This document shows, one piece after another, positions 21,793 through 32,192 of a DNA stretch of 64,000 nt. The notes under the pieces were generated by a model. It did not search any database. It was not told the origin of the DNA and saw nothing but the letters and a program-made list of their open reading frames with translations. How positions within the stretch are numbered: the stretch's first letter is position 1; every line of letters starts with the position of its first letter. A program made the position numbers and the translations under genes. Source of the stretch: [Phialemoniopsis] sp. UDSM-2020 (Eukaryota; Ascomycota; Sordariomycetes; Thyridiales; Thyridiaceae); the NCBI GenBank assembly GCA_018873225.1, contig JAEILZ010000006.1:1984001-2048000 (forward strand), in the 5' to 3' direction.

Positions 21793-23460
21793 TCAGGTCG
21801 TGAACGTAAAGCCCCTTTGTCTTGTCGAGAAGAAGTCTGTTGGATCGTAGGCAGAATGAGCTGCCTTGAGCCGCTGGTAGGTCTCATCGCCATAGCTTTG
21901 GAGCACGGGTTGATCATACATGGCGTCGTTCATGAAGATCGGGCTGTAGCTGATGGTCTCCAGGTCGCCACTCTTGTAGTTTGTAGGATAGACTCCGGCG
22001 TAATTGTTTGCGTGCAGGTCATGCAGTGAATCGGCGACGGTACGGACGAATCCAGGGCACTGCCCATCGCACAAGGGACTCAGCCACGCGAGATCATACT
22101 CGATCCACACCCGATCGCCAGACGCTGGGTCCAAGCCGAGGGCGTCCCCGCCTGCGTTTTGAGATGCTTGAGCAATGAGATGGGACATAGGCTGAACCGT
22201 GAAGGTGAATAGCCTAAAGTCGAGAGGGTCAAGCAACGAACCCGTGGCGGTGGCCTTGTTGACCGTAGTGAAGTGGTCACTGAGGAACGTCGACATGTTC
22301 GGTGCCGGCATGTTGGGGAAGGTGTTCATCCTGATCTGAAAACGCAGCGACTCGATCTCCCCGGAGTTGTTTTCTTTCGTCAAGTCCTCGTATGTCTGGG
22401 TCTTGACTCCATCCGACAGCTCTTGGATGGCGTCAAGCTCGTCAAAGACACCAGGCGCCGGTTGCGCGGCATCGTAGAAGAAGAAGACGATAATTGCTGG
22501 AACATTGACACCTACAGCACCAATGAAGTTGAACGTTGGGATCAGAGCCGCCTTCGGGTCTTCGTTGTTTGCCGTGAAGTTTGAGACCGCTGACAGGATG
22601 GCTGCGTGTTTATCGGCTGAGTAGAAGCGTGTGCCGCCCCAGATCTTTCCCTCATCGCCAATGTCGTGCGTCTTGAGGGTCATCTTTATCACCACCGCGT
22701 ACTGATTGCCACCTCCGCGCAGAGCGAAGAAGAGTTCCGGATGAGACGTGACGTTGGCATTGACAATCGTGCCATTGGCTAGCACACACTCAAAATTGAC
22801 CACATTGTCACAAGCCAAGCCCTAGTCAACTCTTTAGCTCTATTGCCATACAACCAGTGCTTTGAATAAGGCCAAACTCACGTATTGAGATGATAGATAC
22901 GACAGGCCACCTCCAATGGTGAAACCGATGACACCGATATCGCCCAGACGGCCACCCACAACAGCCTTGTTCACGGGTTGCAAGACCGCATAGACATCTT
23001 CCCACTTTGCACCAGCGCCGACTTCGACCGTCTCCAAGTCAGCTGCTGGAATGGCATACTGAGAGTTTGGCCTGAACGAGATGAGGACGCCCTCGTCAAC
23101 GCTAGAGAAGCCCATATTCGGATTGTGACCGGCGCATTTCAGCGCGAAGCCCACGGTAGGGTGCGCGTTGAGCGTGTTGACGGCAAAGGAGACATCCTGA
23201 GCCGTACCGGGGAGGAAGAGACACGCCGCACGGTTGTTGGCGCTCTCGGCATTCCAATACTCGGTATTGGCCGAGTGGTAGATGCTTGCATTTAGCGCCG
23301 TAGCAATACCCTTCGGACCGAGCGGATCCCAGATAAGTTGCTTTGGATACGCCTCAAAGAGCTTTGCGCAGACAGTCAACGTCTCTGACGAGATGGCAGC
23401 GGTCACGCATGTCGCCGTGGACAGTGCGATGAGCAGGCGGCTGGACAGTTGGAACCGCAT
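21793..23460 (-). CDS. Secreted FAD-linked oxidoreductase (PCMH/BBE type)
   Basis: A berberine-bridge-enzyme-like flavoprotein of about 535 residues. Exon 1 is 22882-23460 and exon 2 is 21793-22821, joined by an intron with donor GTGAGT and acceptor CTAG. The start MRFQLSSRLL is chosen because it opens a signal peptide of about 22 residues. The FAD domain shows KCAGHNPNMG (the His of this loop is the usual covalent FAD site), GGRLGDIGVIGFTIGGGLSYLS and FFALRGGGNQYAVV. The BBE tail YQRLKAAHSAYDPTDFF is present. Relatives oxidise carbohydrates or secondary metabolites. The substrate is unknown. It converges on the GPI protein. Confidence 0.88.
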
Positions 23461-23929
23461 CTTGGGTGATATCAAAACATCCAACAATCTGATAATCGGG
23501 CGCGGTCACGAGTCTCATTCACGACCTATTCAAATAACCAGCCAGATGTCACTGCGGCCGAGGCACGAGACACTGCGGTCCTCCGCGGGTGCATGTGAAG
23601 CATTAAGGGGCACCATATATATCACATATGCACCGGCTCGCTTGCGGGACATTGAAAAACTGCTCGACTGAATCCGAGTACGAGGCAGAGCGGGGAGAAG
23701 TAACCACTCATAGTATGAGGACCGACGACCAGTGTTGGGGGCAGAGTAATTGCGTGCGTGTCCGCGGTGCGCCAGAATGGCAAGATACCCTTGTCTAGCT
23801 TATCCTCATTTGTGTTAAGCATATGCTCTAAGCTGTCAGACGCAATTAAACGAAACGACGATCAGCACCTTTCCGGCCTCCTGGTCATGCTGCTAAAAGT
23901 CCACCAACGCCTACCAAGCGATCCATGGC
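23461..23929. other. Intergenic region
   Basis: 469 bp upstream of the FAD oxidase and downstream of the dioxygenase. A TATATAT stretch near 23614-23621 could serve the oxidase gene. No gene is seen. Confidence 0.4.
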
Positions 23930-24853
23930 TCATTCCCTATTCCGGCCAAACTCCTCGCGCTTGTCATCCTGCCCAAAATCGTGCGTGTGTCGTAGTGTCA
24001 GGTGGTCTAGCTCGTCGACAAAGTCGGCCGCAATCTCGGTCCCGCTCTCGGACTCGAGCTCGCGGATGCGGGCCTCGGCGGAGCGCGGGAACTTGATGCG
24101 CATCGGGCACCGGTACCAGTCGGCAAAGTAGATGAGGTTGAGCATGACGCGCACCTGGTCCGGCGTGTGGTTGGGCATGCCCGCGTGCCACAGGCGCATG
24201 TCGCGGATGATGAGCCCGCCCTTGCGCACCGTCGGCTGCACGGGCCCGCCGTGGCTCTCGCGCCGCGCGTCGAGCAGGTGCGGGAAGATGCCCTTCATGC
24301 CGTTCTGGTCGGCGAAATGCGTCGTCAGGTGCGTGCCGGGCCACACCTCGGTCGAGCCGTTCTCGGGCGAGCAGTCGACGAGCACGGCGTTGACGGCCAG
24401 CGAGAAGCACGCGCGCGGGTGCGCGTAGTGCACGTCGCTGTGCACGGGCTGCCTGCTCTCGCCGGGGAAGTTGGTATTGGCCTTGTGGTAGCGCAGGACC
24501 GGCTTGGGGCCAAGGACGGTCGAGCAGACGGCTGAGGCGAAGGGGTTCGCGAGGATGTCGGACAGAAGATAGTCGGGCTCGGGGATCATGTGTTGCAGGA
24601 TATTCTGTGCCTTCACGTCGTAGTTGAATTGTGTGCCAGTTGCGCCTCGCAGGTGTTTTGCCTCCTCGACCATGCGCGGGTTCAGTTGGTCGATGGCTTC
24701 ATGAGAGACGGCGTTATCGAGGACGACAACGCCATCCTGTGCTAACGCGACAACTGCCTTCTCGATATTTTGCCGTGACATCTTCCGCGACGCAATCTCG
24801 TCGGGAGTGATGCAGACATGAACAACACTCGGAGCCTCGATGATGCCCGGCAT
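23930..24853 (-). CDS. Phytanoyl-CoA dioxygenase (PhyH)-like Fe(II)/2-oxoglutarate oxygenase
   Basis: 307 residues in one exon with start MPGIIEAPSV. It has the double-stranded beta-helix core of 2-oxoglutarate oxygenases. The metal ligands His and Asp are in QPVHSDVHYAHP, the distal His is probably in MRLWHAGMPNHT, and the 2-oxoglutarate Arg is in TPDQVRVMLNLIYF. GTHLTTHF and ENGSTEVWPGTH are typical of PhyH proteins. Fungal members hydroxylate or desaturate secondary metabolites or lipids. From about 24060 to 24520 nearly every third codon position is G or C, which opens long false frames on both strands and differs from the neighbouring genes. Confidence 0.85.
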   Translation of the reverse strand: MPGIIEAPSVVHVCITPDEIASRKMSRQNIEKAVVALAQDGVVVLDNAVSHEAIDQLNPRMVEEAKHLRGATGTQFNYDVKAQNILQHMIPEPDYLLSDILANPFASAVCSTVLGPKPVLRYHKANTNFPGESRQPVHSDVHYAHPRACFSLAVNAVLVDCSPENGSTEVWPGTHLTTHFADQNGMKGIFPHLLDARRESHGGPVQPTVRKGGLIIRDMRLWHAGMPNHTPDQVRVMLNLIYFADWYRCPMRIKFPRSAEARIRELESESGTEIAADFVDELDHLTLRHTHDFGQDDKREEFGRNRE

Positions 24854-25625
24854 CGTGATAACCTCAGGTTTTCTTGTCTTGGGTGAAAAGATAATGGATA
24901 ATTGACAGGGTTAAGGACCAATATTGCATGCAGAACTCCAGTAAGCGTTGTACAAGCCAGCAGAGTGATCAATTTCGATGATCGAGAAGTAGAAGCGTAT
25001 GGGATCACTTGACTTGACTGGCCGAATGCGCTTTCGAGCCGGCCTGTCGGACTCTGCCGACTTCGGGCTGAGAAGCGTCATGCCTATCCGGCAGCGATTT
25101 CCGATGCGCTGAGCACTGTGATAACGCCAGCAGATATGCAGCCCTGGGAGATAGGATGCTTGCGGGGTTGGCCGACTTTTACCAACTTTCCCCGCGTTCT
25201 AGGGAGGTGATCGACAGCTCCGGCGCAATAATGCTATCCACATCGCGTCCTTGCTATCTCCAATTTGCCCGTCGAGATATTTGGAGGAGCGCTGATTGGC
25301 TGCCAACGTTGTCCTTAGGGGAACGAGATCCGAAGGCGTTGCGAAGCGTGACACCGTAAGCCCAGTTAACCGAGCGGACAACCCCCGATCCTACTCCTTT
25401 CGGACTGGTGAGGGCGCGAGGAACCTGTGTGCGATCTCGGCAACTTGCTGTTATCCCAACTCGCTAGCATTCCGCTTAGATATGCTGTACTTGGAAAGGT
25501 CCTTATGCCTGAACAAAAGGTCGGGCTTGCCCATGAATAGACGTACCGCGCTTTCCTCCACTCTAGCACCTTGGGACTACTGCAAATCGCAAAGAATTCT
25601 CTCGTAATTGTAATATTCAGACATA
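24854..25625. promoter_or_regulatory. Divergent promoter region, dioxygenase / UNC93-like gene
   Basis: 772 bp between outward-facing genes. I see no coding signal and no identified operator. Confidence 0.4.
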
Positions 25626-27464
25626 ATGACCGACACGGCGGCTGACGCAAAGAGGGCGGAGAGAACAAGTCTGTCCTGTCCCTAATTGCTCGGTTTGCTG
25701 ACCAAGACTAATCGGTTGGCAGATACCGAGGAGCCGGTTGAGAACAACGACGGCGATGTTGTCACCTACAAGACCCGCCGAATCTTCGGCGTTCATATTC
25801 CTCGCTACTCGGCTCCGATGACCCAGATATTCATCGTCGGCTTCATTCTCTTCCTGAATCCAGGGTAGGTGTCCTCATGCTCTGTCATTCTCGCCAGCAC
25901 TCTACTCACTTACCTCATCGTAGCATGTACAATGCACTTGCGGGCCTGGGAGGGGCCGGTCAAGTCGACGCCACGGTTCAGAATAATGCTGGCATCGGTC
26001 TTCACAGCTCCTTTGCCGTGTTTGGCTTGTTTGTCGGCAGTATCCACAACTACATGTGTGTATCGCGAGCTCTGGATGCATTAGGGCACGGTCACTGACT
26101 TGGAGAGAACAGAGGAACGAAGTCAACGATGGCTATTGGTGGCATTGGCTACGCAGTCTACTCAGCTTCCTTCCTGTGCTACAATCACACCAAAAACGAA
26201 GGGTTCGTCATCTTTGCAGGCACACTTCTCGGCATCTGCGGTGCCTTCCTCTGGTGTGCTCAAGGTGTTGTGATGATGGTATGTAGAGTGCCATATCATT
26301 CTTACAAAGCCTGACTGACATACTCGGTACCAAGTCGTATCCTACTGAGTCACAGAAGGGCCGTGCCATCTCTATCACCTGGCTCCTGTTCAATCTTGGC
26401 GCAGTCATCGGAGCGGCCGTCACAGCAGGTCAGAACTGGAATGTGAAGTCCGGACCGGTGACTGACGGGACGTATGTCGCTTTCATTGTTCTTGAGACTC
26501 TAGGTGCTATCCTGTGCTGGTGCCTGGTTCCATGCGAGAAAGTAGTCCGCGCCGATGGCACTAGAGTGCAGAAATACATGCACCCCGGTATCATGGAAGA
26601 GTTTGCCGGACTTTACAGGACAATCGTGTCCGATCCGTGGATCATCCTGCTGTTTCCCATGTTCTTCGCCTCGAACTATTTCTACACGTACCAGTTCAAT
26701 GGTAAGCCATACCTGTTCATGTCTAACCTAGGACGTGTTGCCAATGACTGACTTGACTCACTTGTTCAGATGTCAACGCCTACTGGTTCTCGACACGAAC
26801 CCGCGCATTTAACAATGTCTTCTATTGGATCTCGCAAATCGTTGCAGCAGCTTTGTTTGGCGCTTTCCTTGACTGGACCCGACTGTCACGCCGCGTCCGC
26901 GCCGGCTGTGCCTGGGTCTTGATGTTTGTCCTCGTCAACGCTATCTGGGGCGGTGGCGTGGCATTTGTTCAGAAGACAGATCGCTCGCATAAAGGGCCAG
27001 ACATGGATATTTACGACAACAACTACACGTGGTACCTGATTGTGAGTAAATATCTAGGTTGGTATATTGATCCCTGCTAACATCTCCATAGTTGTACATG
27101 GCTTATGGCTTTTTGGATGCTTTGTGGCAGACTTACTGCTACTACACAATGGGAGCCCTGACAAACGATCCAAGGAAACTCGCATATTATGCTGGGTTCT
27201 ACAAGTCTATCCAGGCAGTTGGCGCCACTGTGATATCGAAGCTTGATGCAGTGAGTTCACCCAATATCAGCTTGTTGAAACGCATCTAACATCCCATCTC
27301 AGGACAAAGCACCCATTGTGCATCTGTTCGGGTCTAGCTGGGGTCTTATGGCTGGAGGTCTACTGTTTGCGTTGCCTGTATACATCTGGCGCATCAAGGA
27401 CACTGAAGTGACAGAGTCGGATGTGAACACAGCAGTTAGTGGAGACAAGGTCGTGGAGCCCTGA
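25626..27464 (+). CDS. UNC93-like MFS membrane protein
   Basis: A multi-pass membrane protein of about 470 residues in the fungal UNC93/DUF895 branch of the MFS. Eight exons were read: 25626-25668, 25723-25864, 25924-26055, 26113-26278, 26335-26701, 26770-27041, 27092-27250 and 27303-27464. All junctions keep frame; for example, intron 3 gives NYIGTKSTMAIGG. Conserved blocks are MTQIFIVGFILFLNPGMYNALAGLGG (read across intron 2), GIGYAVYSASFLCYN, GAFLWCAQG and SYPTESQKGRAISITWLLFN. The C-terminus is acidic. Function in fungi is unclear, possibly ion or small-solute transport or regulation. It is convergent with a shikimate-dehydrogenase paralogue. Confidence 0.9.
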
Positions 27465-27648
27465 ATTTCTTGACCCTTCAGCCTCTTGGAGAAGAGAGAC
27501 CGACTCAATGGTCGACCTACTGGTTCTTGTTCAAGAATCAACGTACCACCACGGTTACATTGATGTTGATATATTCTCACGATCAATACGTAGAGCGGCT
27601 GATGGGATTGTGCAGCTGAGTTCATCCTTGAAAGAAGTACTTAATAGT

Positions 27649-28578
27649 CTACGCATTTTGCGCTCTCGCTAAGGCTTCGGCTATCACAGCTCTGGCAGCA
27701 TCCTTGGGCATGGAGCTCATTGGCCTTTCCATCCATAGCACTTGCTGCGCCAGACCTTGATAAATCATCGATTCTGTGCCCGGCAGTACTTTCCATCCAT
27801 TACCCTCTGCTAGATTATAGAATTGTGTAATGATCTTTGGGTGGTAGCACATCTCAAGGACGTAGCCCTTGCGTTCCTTCTTCAGAAACTCCACCGAGAT
27901 GTTTCTTGCTTCAATCTCTCCTGGCGTTGAAGGGGGAAAGTCTGGAACTGTGCCTACCACGATGACAGGAGCCTCAAGGGACCGAGCCTCCTCCACAGAA
28001 GAGACGTAGACCAAGGTCGGCGGGTCATCAATGGCGGCGAACGACTCCATAATGCTGTCGACTTCCTCCTTAATTCTGTTGACGAGGTAGATCTTCGACG
28101 CGCCGAGCCATTTGTGCGCGGCGTAGATCGCGCTCCGGCAAGCTCCGCCACCTCCAACGACCAATGCTGGGCGTCCCGTGCTTTCGCTCAGTATGTTCGG
28201 GAAGTTCTGCAGGAAGGCCTCACGGACTCCGATGCAATCGGTGTTGGTACCGATGTAGCGCCTTGCGCCCGTTACTGAGTCTTTCCGGACATACACGGTG
28301 TTGATGGCTCCGATCGCCCGGCCTTCCTCCGTCACTTCATCACATTCCTTCAGCCAAGCGATCTTGTGCGGCATGGTCACAGCAGACCCGACACAGTCCT
28401 CCGAGCGGAGCTTGGGCAGGAAGTCCGCCTTGTTCATGGATTCAACAAGCTCAAAGGTCCATGGGACATTGAGGCTCTTGAAGATAGTTGAATGCAAGAG
28501 AGGGGCGAGAGAATGGCGGATGGGGTAGCCAAAGAGGTACGTGCGGAGCCTCTGTTGGCTCTTGTTGTCGACAGTCAT
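27649..28578 (-). CDS. Quinate/shikimate dehydrogenase paralogue 1
   Basis: 309 residues in one exon. It is an NAD(P)-dependent enzyme that would interconvert quinate with 3-dehydroquinate or shikimate with 3-dehydroshikimate. The N-terminal substrate domain has FGYPIRHSLAPLLHST and the catalytic Lys of AVTMPHKIAW. INTVYVRK and the catalytic Asp of GTNTDCIGVREAF follow. The cofactor domain has VVGGGGACRSAIYAAHKW and YLVNRIKEEV. The substrate loop reads Ser-Leu-Ala rather than the Ser-x-Ser of biosynthetic enzymes, which may point to quinate or another ring acid. It shares a 486-bp divergent promoter with the type I dehydroquinase, so co-regulation is likely. Confidence 0.88.
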   Translation of the reverse strand: MTVDNKSQQRLRTYLFGYPIRHSLAPLLHSTIFKSLNVPWTFELVESMNKADFLPKLRSEDCVGSAVTMPHKIAWLKECDEVTEEGRAIGAINTVYVRKDSVTGARRYIGTNTDCIGVREAFLQNFPNILSESTGRPALVVGGGGACRSAIYAAHKWLGASKIYLVNRIKEEVDSIMESFAAIDDPPTLVYVSSVEEARSLEAPVIVVGTVPDFPPSTPGEIEARNISVEFLKKERKGYVLEMCYHPKIITQFYNLAEGNGWKVLPGTESMIYQGLAQQVLWMERPMSSMPKDAARAVIAEALARAQNA

Positions 28579-29064
28579 GTTGATGCGTTGGAAGTCTTAA
28601 TTTGGAGACAATGAAGCTTAGTAACACTCGCAGAAAGGATGTTGCGTTCTCGGGTTTATTGCAGCATTTCATATAATTTGCCAAGGTCGTTCATTCAGGT
28701 GTGCGACTTTTACGTAATATTCCCAAAGACGCACCTGGATAAGGTTTTTCCCACAGCTGACCTTTGCTGCTTATGGCAGTACAAACTGGGGTTGACAGGC
28801 ATCTTACCACTACCGCCGACGGGCCTTTTTTAGTGCGTGTAGTGAGTTGCTGTAGCGGGGTGAACCTGGCGGATAACTTCCGAAAGACGGCTAAGTAAGT
28901 CACCGGGGCGTGAAGTGCTTCGGACTTTCTCATAACCAGTGCTAATACCATAGCGTAGAGTGCAACCTGAGAGGTTATCGGGACAACCAACACTTATAAC
29001 CAGCAAGTTGTGGATTGTGTGAGGGACACACAGACTCTAGAGTCAGCCGATCGGAATTTTTACA
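28579..29064. promoter_or_regulatory. Bidirectional promoter, dehydrogenase paralogue 1 / type I dehydroquinase
   Basis: 486 bp between two functionally related genes read outward. GGATAA at about 28738 and 28870 and TTATC near 28974 resemble half-sites of the fungal quinate-activator target (GGRTAA...TTATCC). No complete palindrome is seen. Confidence 0.45.
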
Positions 29065-30348
29065 ATGTCAGACCTTATTTTTGACAATTATTACAGCCTA
29101 AATGAACGGCAGATATTCATCATTCCCTTGACATATCCAGACATCTCAAAGGGTCTGGAGGACGATGTCCTCACCAAAGTCGGTTATGGCGGAGATGTCT
29201 GGGAGGTGCGTGTAGACCTCTTGAGCGACTCGGAAGAAGTGATTGGTCAGACCAACCTGCCATCGCTAGAGTATGTCAAAAAGCAGGTCAAAATCCTACA
29301 AGATGCCTCTCCTATGCCCATCCTCTTCACCATCCGGACGTTGTCTCAAGGCGGCAAATTCCCCGACGGTGCACACGAGCAGGCTTATGACCTCATGTCC
29401 ATGGCCGTCGCTGCCGGATGTCAGTACATTGACGTCGAGATCGAGTGGCCAATGACCATGATTGACAAGGTTGTGGCGCTCGCGAAGACCAAAAGTACGA
29501 AAATAGTGGCATCGTTTCATGACTGGACAGGCAATATTCGATGGACTAGCTCGACGCTGGAAGAGAAGTACCGCGTGGCGGACAGCTTCGGTGGTAAGTT
29601 GTGTATGATTTTCTTGGTGTCAGAATGATAATGTTGATTGAGCAATACAGATATTATCAAGCTAAGCATTCTCTCCGAAAACACCTACGACTGCCACGAA
29701 CTTGCTCTGTTTGTACGAAACCATCAACAATCGGAGAACAACAAACCTTTACTGGCGGTTGGCATGGGTCAATATGGTCAGCTCTCACGGATCACATCGC
29801 CGATCTCGCTTGTTACGCATAGGCTTTTGCCTTCACCATCGGCACCGGGACAGCTCACTCTTTCAGAAGTCAACAGAGCCAAACATCTCATAGGGCAGCT
29901 GAGAACACTGGACTTCATTATCATTGGTGGCGGAGTGCGTGCCGTGACCCTATCCACAGCACTTGAAGCTGCGTTTGAGGAGTTGGGGCTACCTTACAGA
30001 TGCGTTCCTGTGGACGAGCCACGGGGAAGCTTAGTCACTCAACAACTACGACAGCCCAAATTCGGTGGCTTGGTCCAGTTCAGTGGCGGATCAAGCGATC
30101 GAGCTCTTGTAGACGAACTCGTGCAAGGTGAAGCAGAAAGTAACTCGTTCGATACAATCACGGCGGTCCAGACCAACAGGGCGAACAGTACATCACGACT
30201 CGTGGGCCAGCAATTTGGATGGAACTCATCTGGTACTGGGAAATCAGATGACTTCAAGGAACAAGCTTATCGCCTGTTCACTACATGGACGGGCTTTAAG
30301 CCGCCGAAGCTGATCATGGAGCGAGTACTTAACGGGGGGAAACAATAA
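29065..30348 (+). CDS. Type I 3-dehydroquinate dehydratase fused to an eroded shikimate-dehydrogenase-like domain
   Basis: Exon 1 is 29065-29593 and exon 2 is 29651-30348, giving 408 residues. Residues 1-250 form a complete class I dehydroquinase (3-dehydroquinate to 3-dehydroshikimate by Schiff base). The key residues are Glu/Arg of WEVRVDLL, the acidic DVEIEWP, His of ASFHDW, the Schiff-base Lys of DIIKLSIL, SRIT, and Gln of APGQL. Residues about 265-408 align with the shikimate-dehydrogenase part of AROM proteins: FIIIGGGVRAV, ELGLPYRC, PKFGGLVQFSGG, and the C-terminal AYRLFTTWTGFKPPKLIMERVL. The catalytic Lys, the NTD motif and the whole NADP fold are missing. It is therefore likely monofunctional, or the tail is regulatory. 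Confidence 0.85.
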
Positions 30349-30779
30349 GTACAGTCCAGAATGAATAGAAAAGACAGCTTAAACCTGCCCCAAAATCCGA
30401 GTGATTCTTCATGCGGGTGCTTCTCCATGTGCACCGCCTTTTATGATGCCCCTGGATTACGTGTAAAAGAGGCTGGAATCTTACATCACTGCCAACCTAT
30501 TGCTTTCGAAATCCAAATCTTCACATCTTTTGGGCTAGACACGCCCTCGTATCCTTCGCGTAACTCGAGTGTGTTCTGGTGCTGCCGAAATGGGGTGCGG
30601 GGGTTTGGACGGATCAGACTTTAGCCGAGGCGTCATCAACGACGAAACACCGAACTCGGACAACGTAGATCACTGTGGCCAATTGAATGTGAACAACTTT
30701 GTATTTCATGTTTACTGACCTCTCCAACCTGTGAAAGGCAGCAATTGAGAGCACTCTGATAAAAACTTCAGTCGCGAAA
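30349..30779. promoter_or_regulatory. Promoter region of the dehydroshikimate dehydratase gene
   Basis: 431 bp between two genes in the same direction. No gene is seen and no site was identified. Confidence 0.4.
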
Positions 30780-31802
30780 ATGGCCAAATACCAGCCCGCC
30801 ATCATGAGCGCCTCCCTTGGAAGGGCTTGGCTTCATGGCTTTGACTACAAAGTTGAACAAGCCGCTTCGGCAGGTTTCAAAGGAATTGAAATATTCTACG
30901 AGGACTTGGACTACGTCGGCCGCAAAATAGCTGGAAATAACGCCCCGAGCCCGGAAAAGATCCTGGAGGCGGCCACGCATTGTCACGACGTCTGCACTGC
31001 TCGCGGGCTTGAGATCATAGGCTTACAGCCCTTTCTCTTCTACGAGGGCCTTAAGGACAGACAACAGCATGCCAAATTAATAGAAAAGATGAAGCTGTGG
31101 CTGCAGATTGCTCACAAGCTTCACACGGACACGATCCAAATACCGGCGAACTTCCTCCCTGCGGACCAGCTCACCGAAGATTTCGACATCATTGCCTCCG
31201 ATCTCAGGCAACTTGCAGACATGGGCGCGGAAGCCAAACCGCCTGTGCGGTTTGCATACGAAAACCTCTGCTGGAGCACACGCGTCGACACATGGGAGAA
31301 GCTGTGGGATGTAGTAAAGCGTGTGGACCGGCCCAATTTCGGCGTGTGTCTAGACACGTTCAACATCGCCGGGCGTGTCTGGGCCGACCCTGTCTCACCC
31401 ACAGGGAAGACACCCAATGCTGACGTGGACCTGAAAGCATCCCTCGAGCGTATGATCAAGGAGGTGGATGTGAAGAAGGTGTTCTACATCCAGGTGGTGG
31501 ACGCTGAGCGTATGGAATCTCCCTTGGTGGCCGGCCATCCTTTCCATGTGGAAGGAAACCCGCCACGGATGAACTGGTCTAGAAATGCGCGAACGTTCAT
31601 GTACGAGGAGTCTCGTGGTGCCTATCTGCCGAGCGAGGATGTTGCGAAAGCCATTATTTTTGGACTGGGTTATGAAGGATTCGTCTCGATGGAGCTCTTC
31701 TCGAGAACCATGGCTGAGGAAGGGTTGCAAGTTCCCACGGAACATGCGCAGCGAGGCATCGCGGCCTGGGAAGAGTTTGTGGATAGGCTAGCTTTGAGAT
31801 AG
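30780..31802 (+). CDS. qutC: 3-dehydroshikimate dehydratase (QutC / qa-4 family)
   Basis: 340 residues in one exon. A TIM-barrel enzyme of the sugar-phosphate isomerase/epimerase fold that turns 3-dehydroshikimate into protocatechuate. This is the last common step of quinate catabolism and also a route to dihydroxybenzoate building blocks. Signature blocks match the fungal qa-4/QutC group: MSASLGR, GLEIIGLQPF, TIQIPANFLPADQLTEDF, YENLCWSTRVDTWEKLWDVV, PNFGVCLDTFNIAGRVWADP, FYIQVVDAERMESPLV and MELFSRTM. Metal ligands (Glu of YENLCW, Asp of CLDTF, Glu of SMELF) are present. Length is close to the fungal family. It lies downstream of the type I dehydroquinase in the same orientation, so two consecutive pathway steps are adjacent. 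Confidence 0.93.
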   Translation: MAKYQPAIMSASLGRAWLHGFDYKVEQAASAGFKGIEIFYEDLDYVGRKIAGNNAPSPEKILEAATHCHDVCTARGLEIIGLQPFLFYEGLKDRQQHAKLIEKMKLWLQIAHKLHTDTIQIPANFLPADQLTEDFDIIASDLRQLADMGAEAKPPVRFAYENLCWSTRVDTWEKLWDVVKRVDRPNFGVCLDTFNIAGRVWADPVSPTGKTPNADVDLKASLERMIKEVDVKKVFYIQVVDAERMESPLVAGHPFHVEGNPPRMNWSRNARTFMYEESRGAYLPSEDVAKAIIFGLGYEGFVSMELFSRTMAEEGLQVPTEHAQRGIAAWEEFVDRLALR

Positions 31803-32149
31803 ATTATGTCTGAGACGCGAGCGGAGTGCAGTACAGGCCTTAAGTCTCATGTATAGGCAGGGCTCACATGCAGTTTCGCCGGAGCTCTTGTGCTCTAGCT
31901 CTGTAGTTCAAATATTAACTCTGTTAACAAAATGCTCCTCAGGGAATTTGGGAAATACTGAGTGCTCACAAATTGGAAGATAGCTTCTAATTCACCTTGC
32001 GGCTGAGCTCAGCGTGTGGTATATTGTCGTATATCATACAGAGTTTAACGACCTCCCTCTTTTCTTTTTCTTCCTCCCTTTCTTCCTCCCTTTCTTCCTC
32101 CCTTTCTTCCTCCCTTTCTTCCTCCCTTTCTTCCTCCCTTTCTTCCTCC

Positions 32150-32192
<43 letters not shown>

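Noticed and set aside
23964..24535. Long open frames on both strands overlapping the dioxygenase gene
   Set aside because: They are Ala/Arg/His-rich shadows caused by very high GC at third codon positions. Only the frame with PhyH motifs is credible.
28579..29064. Full quinate-activator palindromes in the shared promoter
   Set aside because: Only half-sites of GGRTAA/TTATCC were found by eye; none has both halves at the right spacing. A position-weight search would be needed.
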